A DNA stretch of 64,000 nt, from NCBI RefSeq assembly GCF_026341775.1, contig NZ_JAPEOB010000001.1, positions 1,550,001 through 1,614,000 on the forward strand, in the 5' to 3' direction. Source of the stretch: Streptomyces sp. NBC_00654. GTDB lineage: Bacteria; Actinomycetota; Actinomycetes; Streptomycetales; Streptomycetaceae. A program made the translations under genes and the position numbers. Below are positions 1 through 9,400 of this stretch, in pieces. Below the pieces are notes generated by a model. The model was not told where the DNA came from. It ran no database searches and worked only from the letters and a program-made list of their open reading frames with translations. Within the stretch, counting starts at the first letter, position 1; every line of letters begins with the position of its first letter.

Positions 1-196
1 GCGCCCGGGCAGGCGGGGGCTGTCGGGCGGGCGTCGGCCGTTGCGCGGGCGTGGGCCGGGGTGCCCGCGGTGGCGTCCGCCGGGCGCGGTCCCGGGCGGC
101 GTCCGCGAGTTGCCGGGTCAGCCGCCGGGAGAGCTCCGCCGCCCTGTCCACCGCGTCGGCCGTCGCGTCCCGGCCGCCGGTGTGCGGGGCGCTCAT
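1..196 (-). CDS. Partial gene downstream of the PKS, running off the window edge
   Basis: An open frame begins with ATG at 196 and has no stop before position 1. The ATG overlaps the TGA of the upstream polyketide synthase (ATGA), so the two are almost certainly translationally coupled in one operon. The visible N-terminus opens with an Arg/Ala-rich stretch predicted to be helical, then becomes Pro/Arg-rich. The helical start could be a docking segment that meets the coiled-coil tail of the PKS, but this is inference. Too little is present to name a family, and the product is unknown. Confidence 0.6.
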   Translation of the reverse strand, partial: MSAPHTGGRDATADAVDRAAELSRRLTRQLADAARDRARRTPPRAPRPTPAQRPTPARQPPPARA

Positions 197-3100
197 CGGT
201 CCGCCACCTCGGTGCGGCCGGTCAGCAGGGCGACCGCGTCGGAGAGCTGGGTCAGCATCGCGGCCTGGGTCTCGGCCAGCAGGCGTATCTGGCGGGACAG
301 TTCCTCGACCTCGGCGCGGGTGGCGAGGGCGGGCTCCCGGTCCGCTACGGTCACGGGGGCCGGCACCGGAGACCGCACGGGTATCGGCTCGCGCAACGGC
401 TCCTCCGCCGGGTCGGTCACCGTACGGCCCGCTATCAGCCGGGCCGTCAGCCTCGGGGTACCGGCCTCCTCCAGGATCTCCCGCATGGCCAGCTCCACGC
501 CGAACTCCGCCTCCAACTGGCGGACCATGCCGATCAGCTGGAGCGAGTCCGCGCCCATCGCCACGAACGTGCGGTCGGCGTCGGCCGCCGAGGGCCGGTG
601 GCCCAGATGGCGGGCGGCCAGTTCCAGCACCCGGTCCAGTACGGCCTGTTCGGTCATGCCATCCTCCGTCGTGCGTGCGGATATGTGCTGCGGGGGTGCG
701 GTGGCCCGGACCGGCCCCGGGCCCTCCCAGTACGACTGATGCCGGAACGGGTACGTCGGCAGCGGCACCCGCCCGCCGCCGCTCCCGGCGAGCAGCGCCG
801 TCCAGTCGACGGCCACTCCCGCGCAGTGGAGCCGGGCCACCGCGTGCTCCCACTGCCGGGTCGGCACCCGCACGGCGTCCGGCAGAGCCCGGCGGACCAG
901 CCCGGTCAGCGTGGCGGAAGGACCCAGCTCCAGCAGGACGGGGGCGTCGCCGAGGGTGGCCAGTACGGCGGCGAAGTCGACCCGCGCCCGGGCCTGCCGG
1001 ACCAGGTGGCCGGCGTCGGGCAGCCATCCGACGGGCCGTACGGCACCGTCGAGCCCGCTGACGAACTCCGTGCGCAGCGGCCGGAGTTCCGTCCTGCCGA
1101 CAAGGACCCGGAGCCCGTCGAGAACCGGGTCGAGCAGCGTGGTGTGGAAGGCCCGGTCCAGGGCCAGCGGCTCGTACGCCTCGCCCCGTTCCGCCAGCAG
1201 GGACCGTGCGGCCGCGACCGCCGCCGGGGGGCCGGCGAGGACATGCAGGGCGGCGCCGTTGACCGCGGCGAGCTCCAGGCAGTCGACCCCGGCCAGCAGC
1301 TCCCGTACCCGCTCCCGTGTCACGAAGGCGGCGAGCATGGCCCCGGGCGCCACTTCGTTCTGCATCAGCCGGCCGCGCCGGCACACCAGCCGCATCGCGT
1401 CCTCGACGTCCATCGCCCCGGCCACGCACAGCGCGGCGTACTCGCCGACGCTGTGTCCGGCGACCCGCGCCGGAGTGACACCGAGCTGTTCCCAGAGCCG
1501 GGCCTGGGCGATCTGGAGGGCGAAGAGCGCGGGCTGCGCGAAGGCCGTGTCCCAGCGGTCCGGCCCCCGGCCGTCCACGACCCGCGCCAGGAAGTCGCGG
1601 TGGCCGGTCTCCTCCTCGTACAGCCGGGCGCAGAGGGCGAGTGTCGCGGCCACCACCGGGAAACGTGCCGCCAGTTCGGCGCCCATGCCGGGGCGGGTGC
1701 TGCCCTGCCCGCTGAACAGGAAGACCGGCGCCACCGCGCCGCCGCCCTCCTCCACCACACCCGTCACATATGTCCCGCTTGCCGCCGCCCCCGCCGTGCC
1801 CTTTCCGTCCGCCGTCCCTGCCGCGCCCGCCGCCCCCGCCGTGCCCTTGTCGCCCGTCGCGCCGTCGCGCAGGAACGCGTCGAGCCCCGCCACCGGGTCC
1901 GCCGCCGTGACGACCAGCCGGTGCGGCAGCAGCCGGCGTCCCAGCGCGGTGGTGACCAGCAGATCGGCGGGGGCGGTCTCCGGGTGGCGGACGAGATGGT
2001 CACGCAGCGAGCGGGCGTACGCCACGAGAGCGTCCGCACTCGCGGCGGACAACGGGAGCAGCGCGGGCACCGGGAGCAGCGCGGGCACCGGCGGGGAGAC
2101 CGGGGGCGCCCCCTCGGCACGCCGGGACGCCTCCGCTGCACGCCGGGGCGTCCGCTCCGTACGCCGAGGTGCGTCGGGCGCCTGTTCCATGATCACGTGC
2201 GCATTGGTACCGCCCATGCCGATCGAGTGCACACCGGCTCGCCGCACTCCGCCCGCCGGCCAGTCCAGCTCGCGGTCCGGCAGGACGAAAGGGCTCGCCC
2301 CGACCGCCAGCGCCGGGTTGGGGCGGGAGAAGTTCACCAGCGGAGGGATGATTCCGTGCCGCAGCACCTCGATCGCCTTGATCAGTCCGGCGAGCCCGGC
2401 CGCGCTGTCGAGATGACCGATGGCGGGCTTCGTGGAGCCCAGCGCGCAGAACCCGGTCCGGTCGGTGTACCGGCGGAACGCCTCCGTCAGGGCGGCGAAC
2501 TCGATGGGGTCGCCCTTGAGCGTGCCCGTACCGTGCGCCTCCAGATAGCCGACCGACTCCGCGGACACCCCGGCCGCGCGCAGCGCTCCGAGCACGGCGT
2601 CGCGCTGCCCGGCGATGCCCGGCGCGGCGAACCCCGCCTTGTCCGCCCCGTCATTGGTGACGGCCGACCCCAGGATCACGGCGCGCACGGTGTCCCCGTC
2701 GGCCAGCGCGCGGTCCAGCGGCTTCAGCAGGACGGCGGCGACCCCGTTGCCGCCCACGGTGCCGTCCGCGTCCGCGTCGAACGCCCGGACCGTACCGGTG
2801 GGGGAGAGCGTGGAACCCCTCACCGGGAGGTGTCCGGTGATCTGCGGCAGATGCAGGGCCGAGGAGCCCACCAGCATCAGCTCCGCGTCCCCGGCCCGCA
2901 GCGCCTGGCAGGCCAGGTGTACGGAGACCAGCGCACTCGAACAGGCCGTCGCCACGTTCACCGCGGGACCGGTCAGCCCGAGCCGGTACGCTGCCCGGTT
3001 CGCGGTGAAATCCGGGTAGTTGCCGACCTGTACCTGCTTGGCGGTCATCCAGTCGCCGGAGCGGGACTCCTCGCCCAGATTCTCCGCGAGATAACTGTGC

Positions 3101-3483
3101 AGCGAGTACAGCCGGTAGCCCGCGCTCCCGTACACCCCGATCCGTACCGCTTCGTCCGGTCGCGCGTACCCGCCGTCCTCCAGCGCGTGGAAGCAGCACT
3201 CCAGGAACAGCCGCTGCTGCGGATCGGTGAGCGCGGCCTCCCGCCCGCTCATCCCGAAGAAAGCGGCGTCGAAGCCGTCCACGGAATCCAGCAGCGCGCT
3301 CGCGCCGACGTACCCGGGGGTGCCGTACTCCGACTCCGGCATTCCCGCCGCCGCGAACTCGGCGTCGGTGAAACGGCGTACCCGGCTCACACCGGCGCGG
3401 ATGTCGCGCCAGTACGCCTCGGTGCTGTCAGCTCCGGGAAACCTCAGCGCCGTCCCGATCACCGCGATGCGGTTCTCCTTCAA
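193..3483 (-). CDS. Single-module type I polyketide synthase (KS-AT-ACP)
   Basis: The 1096-aa protein carries a ketosynthase (about 5-430), an acyltransferase (about 590-880) and an acyl carrier protein (about 945-1015). KS catalysis is supported by Cys181 in ATACSSA and the His motifs EAHGTGT and IGHLDSAAG. The AT shows GQGS and GHSVGEY (Ser678). Its specificity region reads RAFH, closer to the malonyl-type HAFH than to YASH. The ACP has GADSL with Ser980 as the phosphopantetheine site. No KR, DH, ER or TE is present. The tail after the ACP is Leu/Glu-rich and looks like a coiled coil. The start is TTG at 3483, after a GGAGGGGAG ribosome site, because the KS motif IAVIG begins only five residues later. 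It overlaps the end of the MFS gene by about 56 bp. The product is not predictable from this piece alone. Confidence 0.9.
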   Translation of the reverse strand: MKENRIAVIGTALRFPGADSTEAYWRDIRAGVSRVRRFTDAEFAAAGMPESEYGTPGYVGASALLDSVDGFDAAFFGMSGREAALTDPQQRLFLECCFHALEDGGYARPDEAVRIGVYGSAGYRLYSLHSYLAENLGEESRSGDWMTAKQVQVGNYPDFTANRAAYRLGLTGPAVNVATACSSALVSVHLACQALRAGDAELMLVGSSALHLPQITGHLPVRGSTLSPTGTVRAFDADADGTVGGNGVAAVLLKPLDRALADGDTVRAVILGSAVTNDGADKAGFAAPGIAGQRDAVLGALRAAGVSAESVGYLEAHGTGTLKGDPIEFAALTEAFRRYTDRTGFCALGSTKPAIGHLDSAAGLAGLIKAIEVLRHGIIPPLVNFSRPNPALAVGASPFVLPDRELDWPAGGVRRAGVHSIGMGGTNAHVIMEQAPDAPRRTERTPRRAAEASRRAEGAPPVSPPVPALLPVPALLPLSAASADALVAYARSLRDHLVRHPETAPADLLVTTALGRRLLPHRLVVTAADPVAGLDAFLRDGATGDKGTAGAAGAAGTADGKGTAGAAASGTYVTGVVEEGGGAVAPVFLFSGQGSTRPGMGAELAARFPVVAATLALCARLYEEETGHRDFLARVVDGRGPDRWDTAFAQPALFALQIAQARLWEQLGVTPARVAGHSVGEYAALCVAGAMDVEDAMRLVCRRGRLMQNEVAPGAMLAAFVTRERVRELLAGVDCLELAAVNGAALHVLAGPPAAVAAARSLLAERGEAYEPLALDRAFHTTLLDPVLDGLRVLVGRTELRPLRTEFVSGLDGAVRPVGWLPDAGHLVRQARARVDFAAVLATLGDAPVLLELGPSATLTGLVRRALPDAVRVPTRQWEHAVARLHCAGVAVDWTALLAGSGGGRVPLPTYPFRHQSYWEGPGPVRATAPPQHISARTTEDGMTEQAVLDRVLELAARHLGHRPSAADADRTFVAMGADSLQLIGMVRQLEAEFGVELAMREILEEAGTPRLTARLIAGRTVTDPAEEPLREPIPVRSPVPAPVTVADREPALATRAEVEELSRQIRLLAETQAAMLTQLSDAVALLTGRTEVADR

Positions 3484-4888
3484 CTGCCTCTCCCCTCCGC
3501 AGCCCCGCCACCCGCAGCAGGAATGCCAGGGCGACCACGATGGCAGCCCCATGGGACCACGCGACCACGGTGAAGGAGGTGTACCGGTCGAGGGCGGCGG
3601 CCACGAGGATCATGCCGACCCCGAAGCCGAGGTTCTCGAACGTGGCGGAGAGCCCGAAGGCATGACCGCGCAAGGCGGTCGGAAGGGTCTGGAGATGCGA
3701 GGTGTACGACACCTCGGTGAGCCCGTCCGCGGCGCCCGCGACCAGCGCGATCACCGCCGTCACGCCCAGCGGGAACCCCGCGAAGGCCAGGATGAACGCC
3801 GCGGACATCACGATGGTCCCGTAGCCGAATCCGAGGGCGCCCACGGAGCGCCCGGCGCGCCTCGCGTACCGCTGGATCACCTGCTGCGCGGCGATGTTGC
3901 CGACCGCCCACACACACCAGAAGGCGGAGACGAACACCGCGGGGTTGGACGCGTCCAGCTCGGTGGAGTAGACCGGCAGCGCCGCGTTGTGGGAGGAGGA
4001 ACCGAACGCGTCCACCCCGCGCAGCGCCACCATCAGCCCCATGCCGGGCGCGGCGGCCAGCGCCAGCACGGCGACGGGCATCCGCCGCCCCGGCTTCCGG
4101 GCCGCCGCGCCCTCGCCGGGCCCTCCCGCCGGCTTCCCGTCCGCGCGCCCTCCGGAATCCCCCTCCGCGTCCGGCGTGGCGCCCGCACCCCTGCCGCCCC
4201 CCGCGATCGGCAGCAGGGCCACCGTCACCGCACAGGCCACAAAGGTCGCCATGTCGACCACGAACGCCGCGGTGTACCCGACCAGGGACACCACCACACC
4301 CGCCGAGGCGAAGCCCGCCACCATCGCCAGCGAACGTCCCGTGATCGACAGGGAGTTCGCCCAGGGCCGGCGGTCCTCGCGGACCATCTCCGGGATCGAG
4401 CTGCGCAACGAGACCATGAACAGCGTCCCGCAGGCGCCGACCACCACCGAGACGGCCATCAGCGAGGCCGTCCGCAGACCGTCCGGAGCCACGATGAGCA
4501 GCAGCATCACCGCCGCCTGCGCGACATTCGTCCACAGCATGACGCTTTTCGCCGTGAACCGGGCGAGCAGTCCGCCCGCGACCAGTCCGGCGACAAATCC
4601 GGAAGCCAGGCGTACGGCCATGAACAGGCCCATGGCGAGTGCTCTGCCCGTCGTCTCATAGACGAAGAGATTGAGCGCCACCATATTCAGGAACGTGCCG
4701 TACGAGGAGACCGCGTAACCGGCGACGAGGAATCGATAACGCCGCTCGGAACGCGCCGTGCCGCGTGCGCTCTCGGCCACGATCCGCGTATCGATGTCCG
4801 TTTTCCCGTCCGCTTCCCTGCCCGCCTCGTTCTCCGATGGACTGTTCGATTGGCTGTCGGTGCCGTTGATACCGGGCGTCACCCGCAC
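3428..4888 (-). CDS. MFS transporter, probable exporter of the polyketide pathway
   Basis: This 486-aa integral membrane protein has about 10-12 hydrophobic segments beginning near residue 50 (FLVAGYAVSSYGTFLNM). The overall pattern matches the MFS_3 / EntS-like exporter group. A polar N-terminal extension of about 45 residues precedes the first helix, so the true start could be an internal codon. A Gly/Asp/Arg-rich cytoplasmic loop splits the two halves near residues 230-265. The gene overlaps the PKS start and is probably transcribed ahead of it, which suggests export of, or resistance to, the polyketide product. That role is inferred from context. Confidence 0.8.
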   Translation of the reverse strand: MRVTPGINGTDSQSNSPSENEAGREADGKTDIDTRIVAESARGTARSERRYRFLVAGYAVSSYGTFLNMVALNLFVYETTGRALAMGLFMAVRLASGFVAGLVAGGLLARFTAKSVMLWTNVAQAAVMLLLIVAPDGLRTASLMAVSVVVGACGTLFMVSLRSSIPEMVREDRRPWANSLSITGRSLAMVAGFASAGVVVSLVGYTAAFVVDMATFVACAVTVALLPIAGGGRGAGATPDAEGDSGGRADGKPAGGPGEGAAARKPGRRMPVAVLALAAAPGMGLMVALRGVDAFGSSSHNAALPVYSTELDASNPAVFVSAFWCVWAVGNIAAQQVIQRYARRAGRSVGALGFGYGTIVMSAAFILAFAGFPLGVTAVIALVAGAADGLTEVSYTSHLQTLPTALRGHAFGLSATFENLGFGVGMILVAAALDRYTSFTVVAWSHGAAIVVALAFLLRVAGLRRGEAVEGEPHRGDRDGAEVSRS

Positions 4889-4929
4889 ATACTCGTCCAG
4901 CCGCGGCGCTCACCGATGTCGCCCCGTTT

Positions 4930-4957
4930 GTACAAAGGTAATCTGCATACTTGTGCA
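4930..4957. promoter_or_regulatory. Imperfect inverted repeat between MFS and LuxR genes
   Basis: TGTACAA at 4930-4936 and TTGTGCA at 4951-4957 form a 7-bp inverted repeat with one mismatch, around a 14-bp spacer. It lies in the only gap between the divergent regulator and exporter/PKS operon and overlaps the likely regulator start. It could be an operator for the adjacent regulator; no binding evidence is available. Confidence 0.3.
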
Positions 4958-6077
4958 GCACGATCATTCCCTCCCACCGGTATGTGATTGCCGCGAATCG
5001 TCGCCGGACCGCCCGAATCCGGAGCGGCCCTGCGAGGCGTCACTGGCGACCTACCGGCGCGCCCTCGTCGAGGGCAGCCTGCCGCAGGACGAGGTGGCCG
5101 ATTGTCTGCGTGCCCTGCACCTGATGGTGGCCGACCGGGAGTCACCGGGTTTCATGATCCCCGTACCGCCGGAGACCGCCTCGTTCGCCGCACTCGCCCC
5201 CATCGAGGAGGCGATCCTCGAACGGCGCCGCACACTCCGCTCGGCGCGCGCCACCCTCGCCGCCTTCGAGGGGCTGTACGCCGATGTGCACCGGCTCGAA
5301 CAGCCCGCCCTCACCCGGCTCTCCGGCCACGCCGTGATCAACAAGGCGCTCGACGCGGGGGTCAGCGGCTGCCGCGAGTCGGTACGCACGGCCCACCCGG
5401 GCGGCGGACGCCCGGCACACGTCCTGGAGGAGTCGCTGCCCCGGGACCTGCGCAATCTGCGGCGCGGCATCCGGCAGCGCACGATCTACCAGCACACCGT
5501 CCGCTCGGACCGCACGACGCTCTCGTACATCGAACAGGTGACCGCGGCGGGCGCCGAGATCAGGACGCTCCCCGAAGTCGTCGACCGGATCATCGTGTTC
5601 GACCAGGACCTCGCGTTCATCCCGTTCTCCGACGAGCCGCACCACGCGCTGCGCATCCAGCATCCGCCCCTGGTCCGTTTCCTGGTCCGGCACTTCGACG
5701 AGGCGTGGGCCCGCTCGGTCCCCGTCCGCCCGGAACGCGCGCCGCTGCGCACCCCGGTCATCACCTCCGACCTCCAGCGCACGATCCTGCGGGCGGTCGT
5801 CAACGGCGAGACGGACGCGGCGATCGCCCGGCGCATCGGCATGAGCCGGCGCAGCGTCGCGGAGCACATGCGCAAGGTCTCCGAGCAGCTGGGCAGCAAC
5901 AGCCGGGCCCAGCTCGGGTATCTGGTCGCCACATCGGGCCTGCTGAACGGCTCGGACGTGCCGGACGGTCCGGGGCCGCCGGGCGCGGAAGCACGGGAGG
6001 ACGGGGCGGGCCAGGACGGCCGGCACGGCGGGGGCAGTCGGCACGGCGAGGGCAGTTCGGGCGGCCGGGACGGCTGA
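4953..6077 (+). CDS. LuxR-family regulator with TrmB-like N-terminal region
   Basis: The 374-aa reading from GTG at 4953 has a C-terminal LuxR-type helix-turn-helix (about 270-325, including AAIARRIGMSRRSVAEHM). The preceding region resembles the phospholipase-D-like sensor part of TrmB-type actinobacterial regulators (EEAILERRRTLRSARATL, then an ALRIQHPPLVRF segment). The last 45 residues are a Gly/Asp/Arg-rich tail. No ATG fits the N-terminus. GTG 4953 follows TAATCT by 8 nt, so the mRNA could be leaderless, but the start is uncertain. It is divergent from the MFS/PKS operon and is a plausible cluster regulator. Confidence 0.75.
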   Translation: MQHDHSLPPVCDCRESSPDRPNPERPCEASLATYRRALVEGSLPQDEVADCLRALHLMVADRESPGFMIPVPPETASFAALAPIEEAILERRRTLRSARATLAAFEGLYADVHRLEQPALTRLSGHAVINKALDAGVSGCRESVRTAHPGGGRPAHVLEESLPRDLRNLRRGIRQRTIYQHTVRSDRTTLSYIEQVTAAGAEIRTLPEVVDRIIVFDQDLAFIPFSDEPHHALRIQHPPLVRFLVRHFDEAWARSVPVRPERAPLRTPVITSDLQRTILRAVVNGETDAAIARRIGMSRRSVAEHMRKVSEQLGSNSRAQLGYLVATSGLLNGSDVPDGPGPPGAEAREDGAGQDGRHGGGSRHGEGSSGGRDG

Positions 6078-6083
6078 GAGCGT

Positions 6084-6121
6084 GCTGACGGGGGCGCTCC
6101 GTCCGGAACGCCCCCGTCAGC
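6084..6121 (+). terminator. Rho-independent-type terminator after the LuxR regulator
   Basis: A perfect 13-bp stem (GCTGACGGGGGCG with its complement) closes a 12-nt loop just after the regulator stop. There is no U-tract, as is usual in high-GC actinobacteria. The fumarase gene converges on it. Confidence 0.8.
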
Positions 6122-6189
6122 GTGTCAGCGTGTCAGTCCGTCAGCCCGTCAGTCCGTCAGCCCGTCAGTCCGTCAGCCGTCGGCCCGTC
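6117..6189. repeat. 8-bp tandem repeat (YCCGTCAG / GTGTCAGC)
   Basis: About eight consecutive 8-bp units, all containing GTCAG, run from the terminator arm to the fumarase stop codon. Every unit contains the last bases of the terminator arm, so the array may have grown by slippage from it. Confidence 0.8.
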
Positions 6190-7855
6190 AGCCGAGGCCG
6201 GGGCCCCGTACCGGAATGCTGGTGAAGGTCGGCGCCGGGGCGGGCTCGGTGAAGAAGTCGTTGCCCTTGTCGTCGACCACGATGAACGCGGGGAAGTCCT
6301 CGACCTCGATCTTCCAGACCGCCTCCATGCCGAGCTCCTCGTACTCGACGACCTCGACCTTCTTGATGCAGTCCTGCGCGAGGCGCGCCGCCGGGCCGCC
6401 GATCGAGCCCAGGTAGAAGCCGCCGTGCGCGTCGCACGCGTCGGTGACCTGCCGGGACCGGTTGCCCTTGGCCAGCATCACCTTGGAGCCGCCCGCCGCC
6501 TGGAACTGCGCGACATAACTGTCCATGCGGCCGGCCGTCGTCGGGCCGAAGGAGCCGGAGGCGTACCCCTCGGGCGTCTTCGCCGGACCCGCGTAGTACA
6601 CCGGGTGGTCCTTCAGGTACTGCGGCATCTCCTCACCCGCGTCCAGCCGCTCCTTGATCTTGGCGTGCGCGATGTCGCGCGCCACGACCAGCGGGCCGGT
6701 CAGCGAGAGCCGGGTCTTGACCGGGTACTTGGTCAGCTCGGCGAGAATGTCGTCCATCGGCCGGTTCAGGTCGATCCGGACGACGTCCGCCGCCTCGTCC
6801 AGGTGGTCGTCGGTGGTGTCCGGCAGGAAGCGCGCCGGGTCCTTCTCCAGCTGCTCCAGGAAGACGCCCTCGGCGGTGATCTTCGCGGTGGCCTGGCGGT
6901 CCGCGGAACAGGACACGGCGATGGCGACGGGCAGCGAGGCGCCGTGCCGGGGGAGCCGGACCACGCGTACGTCGTGGCAGAAGTACTTGCCGCCGAACTG
7001 CGCGCCGATCCCGATCTTCTGCGTCAGCTCGAAGACCTTCTGCTCCAGCTCCTGGTCCCGGAAGCCGTGCCCGGCCGGGGAGCCCTCGGCGGGCAGTTCG
7101 TCCAGGTAGTGCGCGGAGGCGTACTTCGCGGTCTTCAGCGCGAACTCGGCCGACGTACCGCCGACGACGATCGCCAGGTGGTACGGCGGGCAGGCCGCGG
7201 TCCCCAGCGAACGGATCTTCTCCTCCAGGAACTTCATCATGGAGGCCTCGTTGAGGACCGCCTTGGTCTCCTGGAAGAGGAACGACTTGTTGGCCGAGCC
7301 GCCGCCCTTCGCCATGAAGAGGAACTTGTACGCGCCGCCGTCGGTGGCGTACAGCTCGATCTGCGCCGGGAGGTTGGAACCGGTGTTCTTCTCGTCCCAC
7401 ATGTTCAGCGGGGCCATCTGCGAGTAGCGCAGGTTGAGCTTGGTGTACGCGTCGAAGATGCCGTGCGACAGGGCCTCCTCGTCACCGCCCGACGTCAGCA
7501 CGTTCTGGCCGCGCTTGCCCATGACGATCGCCGTACCGGTGTCCTGGCACATCGGCAGGACACCCGCGGCGGAGATGTTCGCGTTCTTCAGGAGGTCGAG
7601 CGCGACGAACTTGTCGTTCGACGAGGCCTCGGGGTCGTCCACGATCCGGCGCAGCTGCGCGAGGTGGGCGGGGCGCAGGAAGTGCGAGATGTCGTGCATG
7701 GCCTCGGCGGCGAGCGTGCGCAGGGCCTCCGGCTCGACCTTGAGGAACGTACGGCCGTCGGCCTCGAAGGTGGAGACACCCTCGGCGGTCACCAGACGAT
7801 AGGGCGTGGTGTCCTCTCCCAGGGGGAGCAGATCGGAGTACGCAAACTCTGGCAT
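6188..7855 (-). CDS. Fumarate hydratase, class I (iron-sulfur type)
   Basis: The enzyme interconverts fumarate and L-malate in the TCA cycle using an oxygen-labile 4Fe-4S cluster. Reading from the ATG at 7855 gives 555 aa. The three cluster cysteines are Cys103 (PMCQDTGT), Cys222 (ACPPYHL) and Cys316 (VSCSADRQ). The [10 protein letters not shown] and [10 protein letters not shown] motifs are typical of the alpha region, and the C-terminal beta region begins near residue 380 ([15 protein letters not shown]). An alternative ATG lies three codons upstream, but it sits too close to the GAGG ribosome site. Length is normal for a single-chain class I fumarase. The gene stands alone, convergent with the upstream regulator. 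Confidence 0.95.
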   Translation of the reverse strand: MPEFAYSDLLPLGEDTTPYRLVTAEGVSTFEADGRTFLKVEPEALRTLAAEAMHDISHFLRPAHLAQLRRIVDDPEASSNDKFVALDLLKNANISAAGVLPMCQDTGTAIVMGKRGQNVLTSGGDEEALSHGIFDAYTKLNLRYSQMAPLNMWDEKNTGSNLPAQIELYATDGGAYKFLFMAKGGGSANKSFLFQETKAVLNEASMMKFLEEKIRSLGTAACPPYHLAIVVGGTSAEFALKTAKYASAHYLDELPAEGSPAGHGFRDQELEQKVFELTQKIGIGAQFGGKYFCHDVRVVRLPRHGASLPVAIAVSCSADRQATAKITAEGVFLEQLEKDPARFLPDTTDDHLDEAADVVRIDLNRPMDDILAELTKYPVKTRLSLTGPLVVARDIAHAKIKERLDAGEEMPQYLKDHPVYYAGPAKTPEGYASGSFGPTTAGRMDSYVAQFQAAGGSKVMLAKGNRSRQVTDACDAHGGFYLGSIGGPAARLAQDCIKKVEVVEYEELGMEAVWKIEVEDFPAFIVVDDKGNDFFTEPAPAPTFTSIPVRGPGLG

Positions 7856-8077
7856 TACGGCCATTCCTCACTCGGCGACGGTGGCTGGCCTCCCTTGGAC
7901 AGCGCACCCACCAGGGTAGAACCCTGTACGGCTCCCGATCCTGTGAGGTAGGGCTCACCTGGCGGACGGCGGAGCACCCCGGACGGAGCACCCGGACGGA
8001 GCACCCCGGAAGAAGCGTGGCGGACGGAATGGCCGGATCGCCGGGACAGCCCCTAGTCGCGATCTATCGCGTTTGGG

Positions 8078-8083
8078 TAGGCT
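8078..8083 (+). promoter_or_regulatory. Probable -10 element of a leaderless promoter
   Basis: TAGGCT lies 6 nt before the GTG at 8090, and there is no ribosome-binding site. Transcription probably starts at the start codon itself. Confidence 0.55.
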
Positions 8084-8089
8084 GGTTCG

Positions 8090-8770
8090 GTGGACCTCGA
8101 AAAGCAGCCCCAGCAGCCCGTCGCCCCGGCTGAGCCCGCGCCGGCCGGCATCCGGGCCTCCGACGCCGACCGCGACCGGATCGCGGACATCCTCCGGGAC
8201 GCCATGGCCGAGGGCCGGCTGACCGCCGAGGAGCACGCCGAGCGGATCGATCTGGTCTACCGCGCCAAGACCGTCGGTGAACTGGAACCCCTCGTCCGTG
8301 ACCTGCCCGCGACCGGCGCCACCGCTCCGCAGGCCGGTGCGCAGGCCCGCCCCTACGCGTACGGCCCCGAGGCCCCCGCCGGACCGGCGGACAACCTCGT
8401 GGCGGTCTTCAGCAGCTCGACCAGGAAGGGGCGTTGGCGGGTCGGTGGCCGGACGAACGCCTTCGCGCTGTTCGGCAGCGTGGAGATCGATCTGACGGAA
8501 GCGCTTTTCGGCCAACGACTCACGGTCATCAACGCGACGTCCATCTTCGGCAGTGTCGAGATCAAGGTGCCGCAGAACATCTCGCTGCGCGGCAGCGGCA
8601 CGGGTGTTTTCGGTAATTTCGAAGTGGTGACGCTGGAATCCGCCGACCCGGAAGCACCGGTTGTCGTGGTGAACGGCTATTCCGTCTTCGGGAACGTGGA
8701 GGCAAAGCCCAAGCGGGGCAAGTTCATTGCCGACCTCCACGACCAACTACGCAAACACCTGGGCCGCTGA
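8090..8770 (+). CDS. DUF1707 / LiaF-like protein
   Basis: The 226-aa soluble protein has an N-terminal DUF1707 (SHOCT-like) domain at about 21-73 (IRASDADRDR, LTAEEHAERID). The C-terminal half, about 100-220, resembles the cell-wall-stress LiaF C-terminal beta structure. It has repeated motifs of the type FGSVEI, IFGSVEIKVP, VFGNFEVV and VFGNVEAK, with no membrane helix. The family is known in actinobacteria but its role is undefined. The mRNA is probably leaderless. It sits between fumarase and a WhiB gene. Confidence 0.85.
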   Translation: MDLEKQPQQPVAPAEPAPAGIRASDADRDRIADILRDAMAEGRLTAEEHAERIDLVYRAKTVGELEPLVRDLPATGATAPQAGAQARPYAYGPEAPAGPADNLVAVFSSSTRKGRWRVGGRTNAFALFGSVEIDLTEALFGQRLTVINATSIFGSVEIKVPQNISLRGSGTGVFGNFEVVTLESADPEAPVVVVNGYSVFGNVEAKPKRGKFIADLHDQLRKHLGR

Positions 8771-8927
8771 GCGGGGCGGCGGGCGGGCTTCTGGTTCCGG
8801 CCAAAGTGCGCGCCGGGTGCAATTTCGTGCTCCGGAAGCCGGTGCCACGCAGTGCTTAGGCACGCGCACAGCGGGTAGGGAATGCTGCATCGTCTCTTGC
8901 TCGCGAAGCCGTCGTCAGGAGTAGGCC

Positions 8928-9299
8928 GTGCTGCAACCGCCGCATCAGACTCTGCAGGTCGCCGCCGTTCCTTCCCAGCGCACTCCCGCTCGGGAAGACC
9001 AGGCGGGTCCCTGGCATTCGGAGGCGGTGTGCCGCCGGGACGAAGCCGGGCTGTTCTTCGCCCCGTCGAAGGAGCCGACTGCTGCCCGACTGTCCCGCGA
9101 GGAGGCCGCCAAGCGGGTCTGCGCCCGCTGCCCGGTGATGGAAGCGTGCCAGGAGCACGCCCTGATGCAACCCGAGCCGTACGGGGTGTGGGGCGGACTG
9201 ACCGCCGCCGAACGCCGCGTGGTGCTCGCCCGGCGCCGCAGGCGCGACATCGAGCTCAAGTCCGCAGCGCCGACAGGACGGATAGCCGCGGCGGGCTGA
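8928..9299 (+). CDS. wblI: WhiB-family iron-sulfur transcription factor (WblI-like)
   Basis: The 123-aa protein has the four cluster cysteines of the Wbl family, at 35, 65, 68 and 74 (CARC then MEAC), followed by the GVWGG turn at 86-90. A basic C-terminal tail (ARRRRRDIELK) follows, as expected for DNA contact. Wbl proteins bind 4Fe-4S clusters, interact with sigma factor region 4 and regulate development or stress genes. The GTG start follows a clear AGGAG ribosome site by 6 nt. The symbol rests on its position beside glpX, which I recall for wblI of S. coelicolor; family membership itself is certain. Confidence 0.9.
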   Translation: MLQPPHQTLQVAAVPSQRTPAREDQAGPWHSEAVCRRDEAGLFFAPSKEPTAARLSREEAAKRVCARCPVMEACQEHALMQPEPYGVWGGLTAAERRVVLARRRRRDIELKSAAPTGRIAAAG

Positions 9300-9305
9300 G
9301 GCCGC

Positions 9306-9350
9306 CGAGGGGGGGAGGGGCCGCCGGTCCGGCGGCCCCTCCCCCCCTCG
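9306..9350. terminator. Bidirectional terminator between wblI and glpX
   Basis: A perfect 22-bp inverted repeat (9306-9327 with 9329-9350) is separated by a single central base. It occupies the gap between the two convergent genes, so it can stop transcription from both sides. Confidence 0.9.
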
Positions 9351-9400
9351 ACTGCTTCACGCTTACCGCCACGCGTGGTTCCTGCCGCTGTGCGCGGGTG

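Noticed and set aside
61..3573. A 1170-codon open frame on the plus strand opposite the PKS
   Set aside because: It is a shadow of the high third-position G+C of the PKS; it lacks any recognisable domain and is rich in Arg, Gly and Gln.
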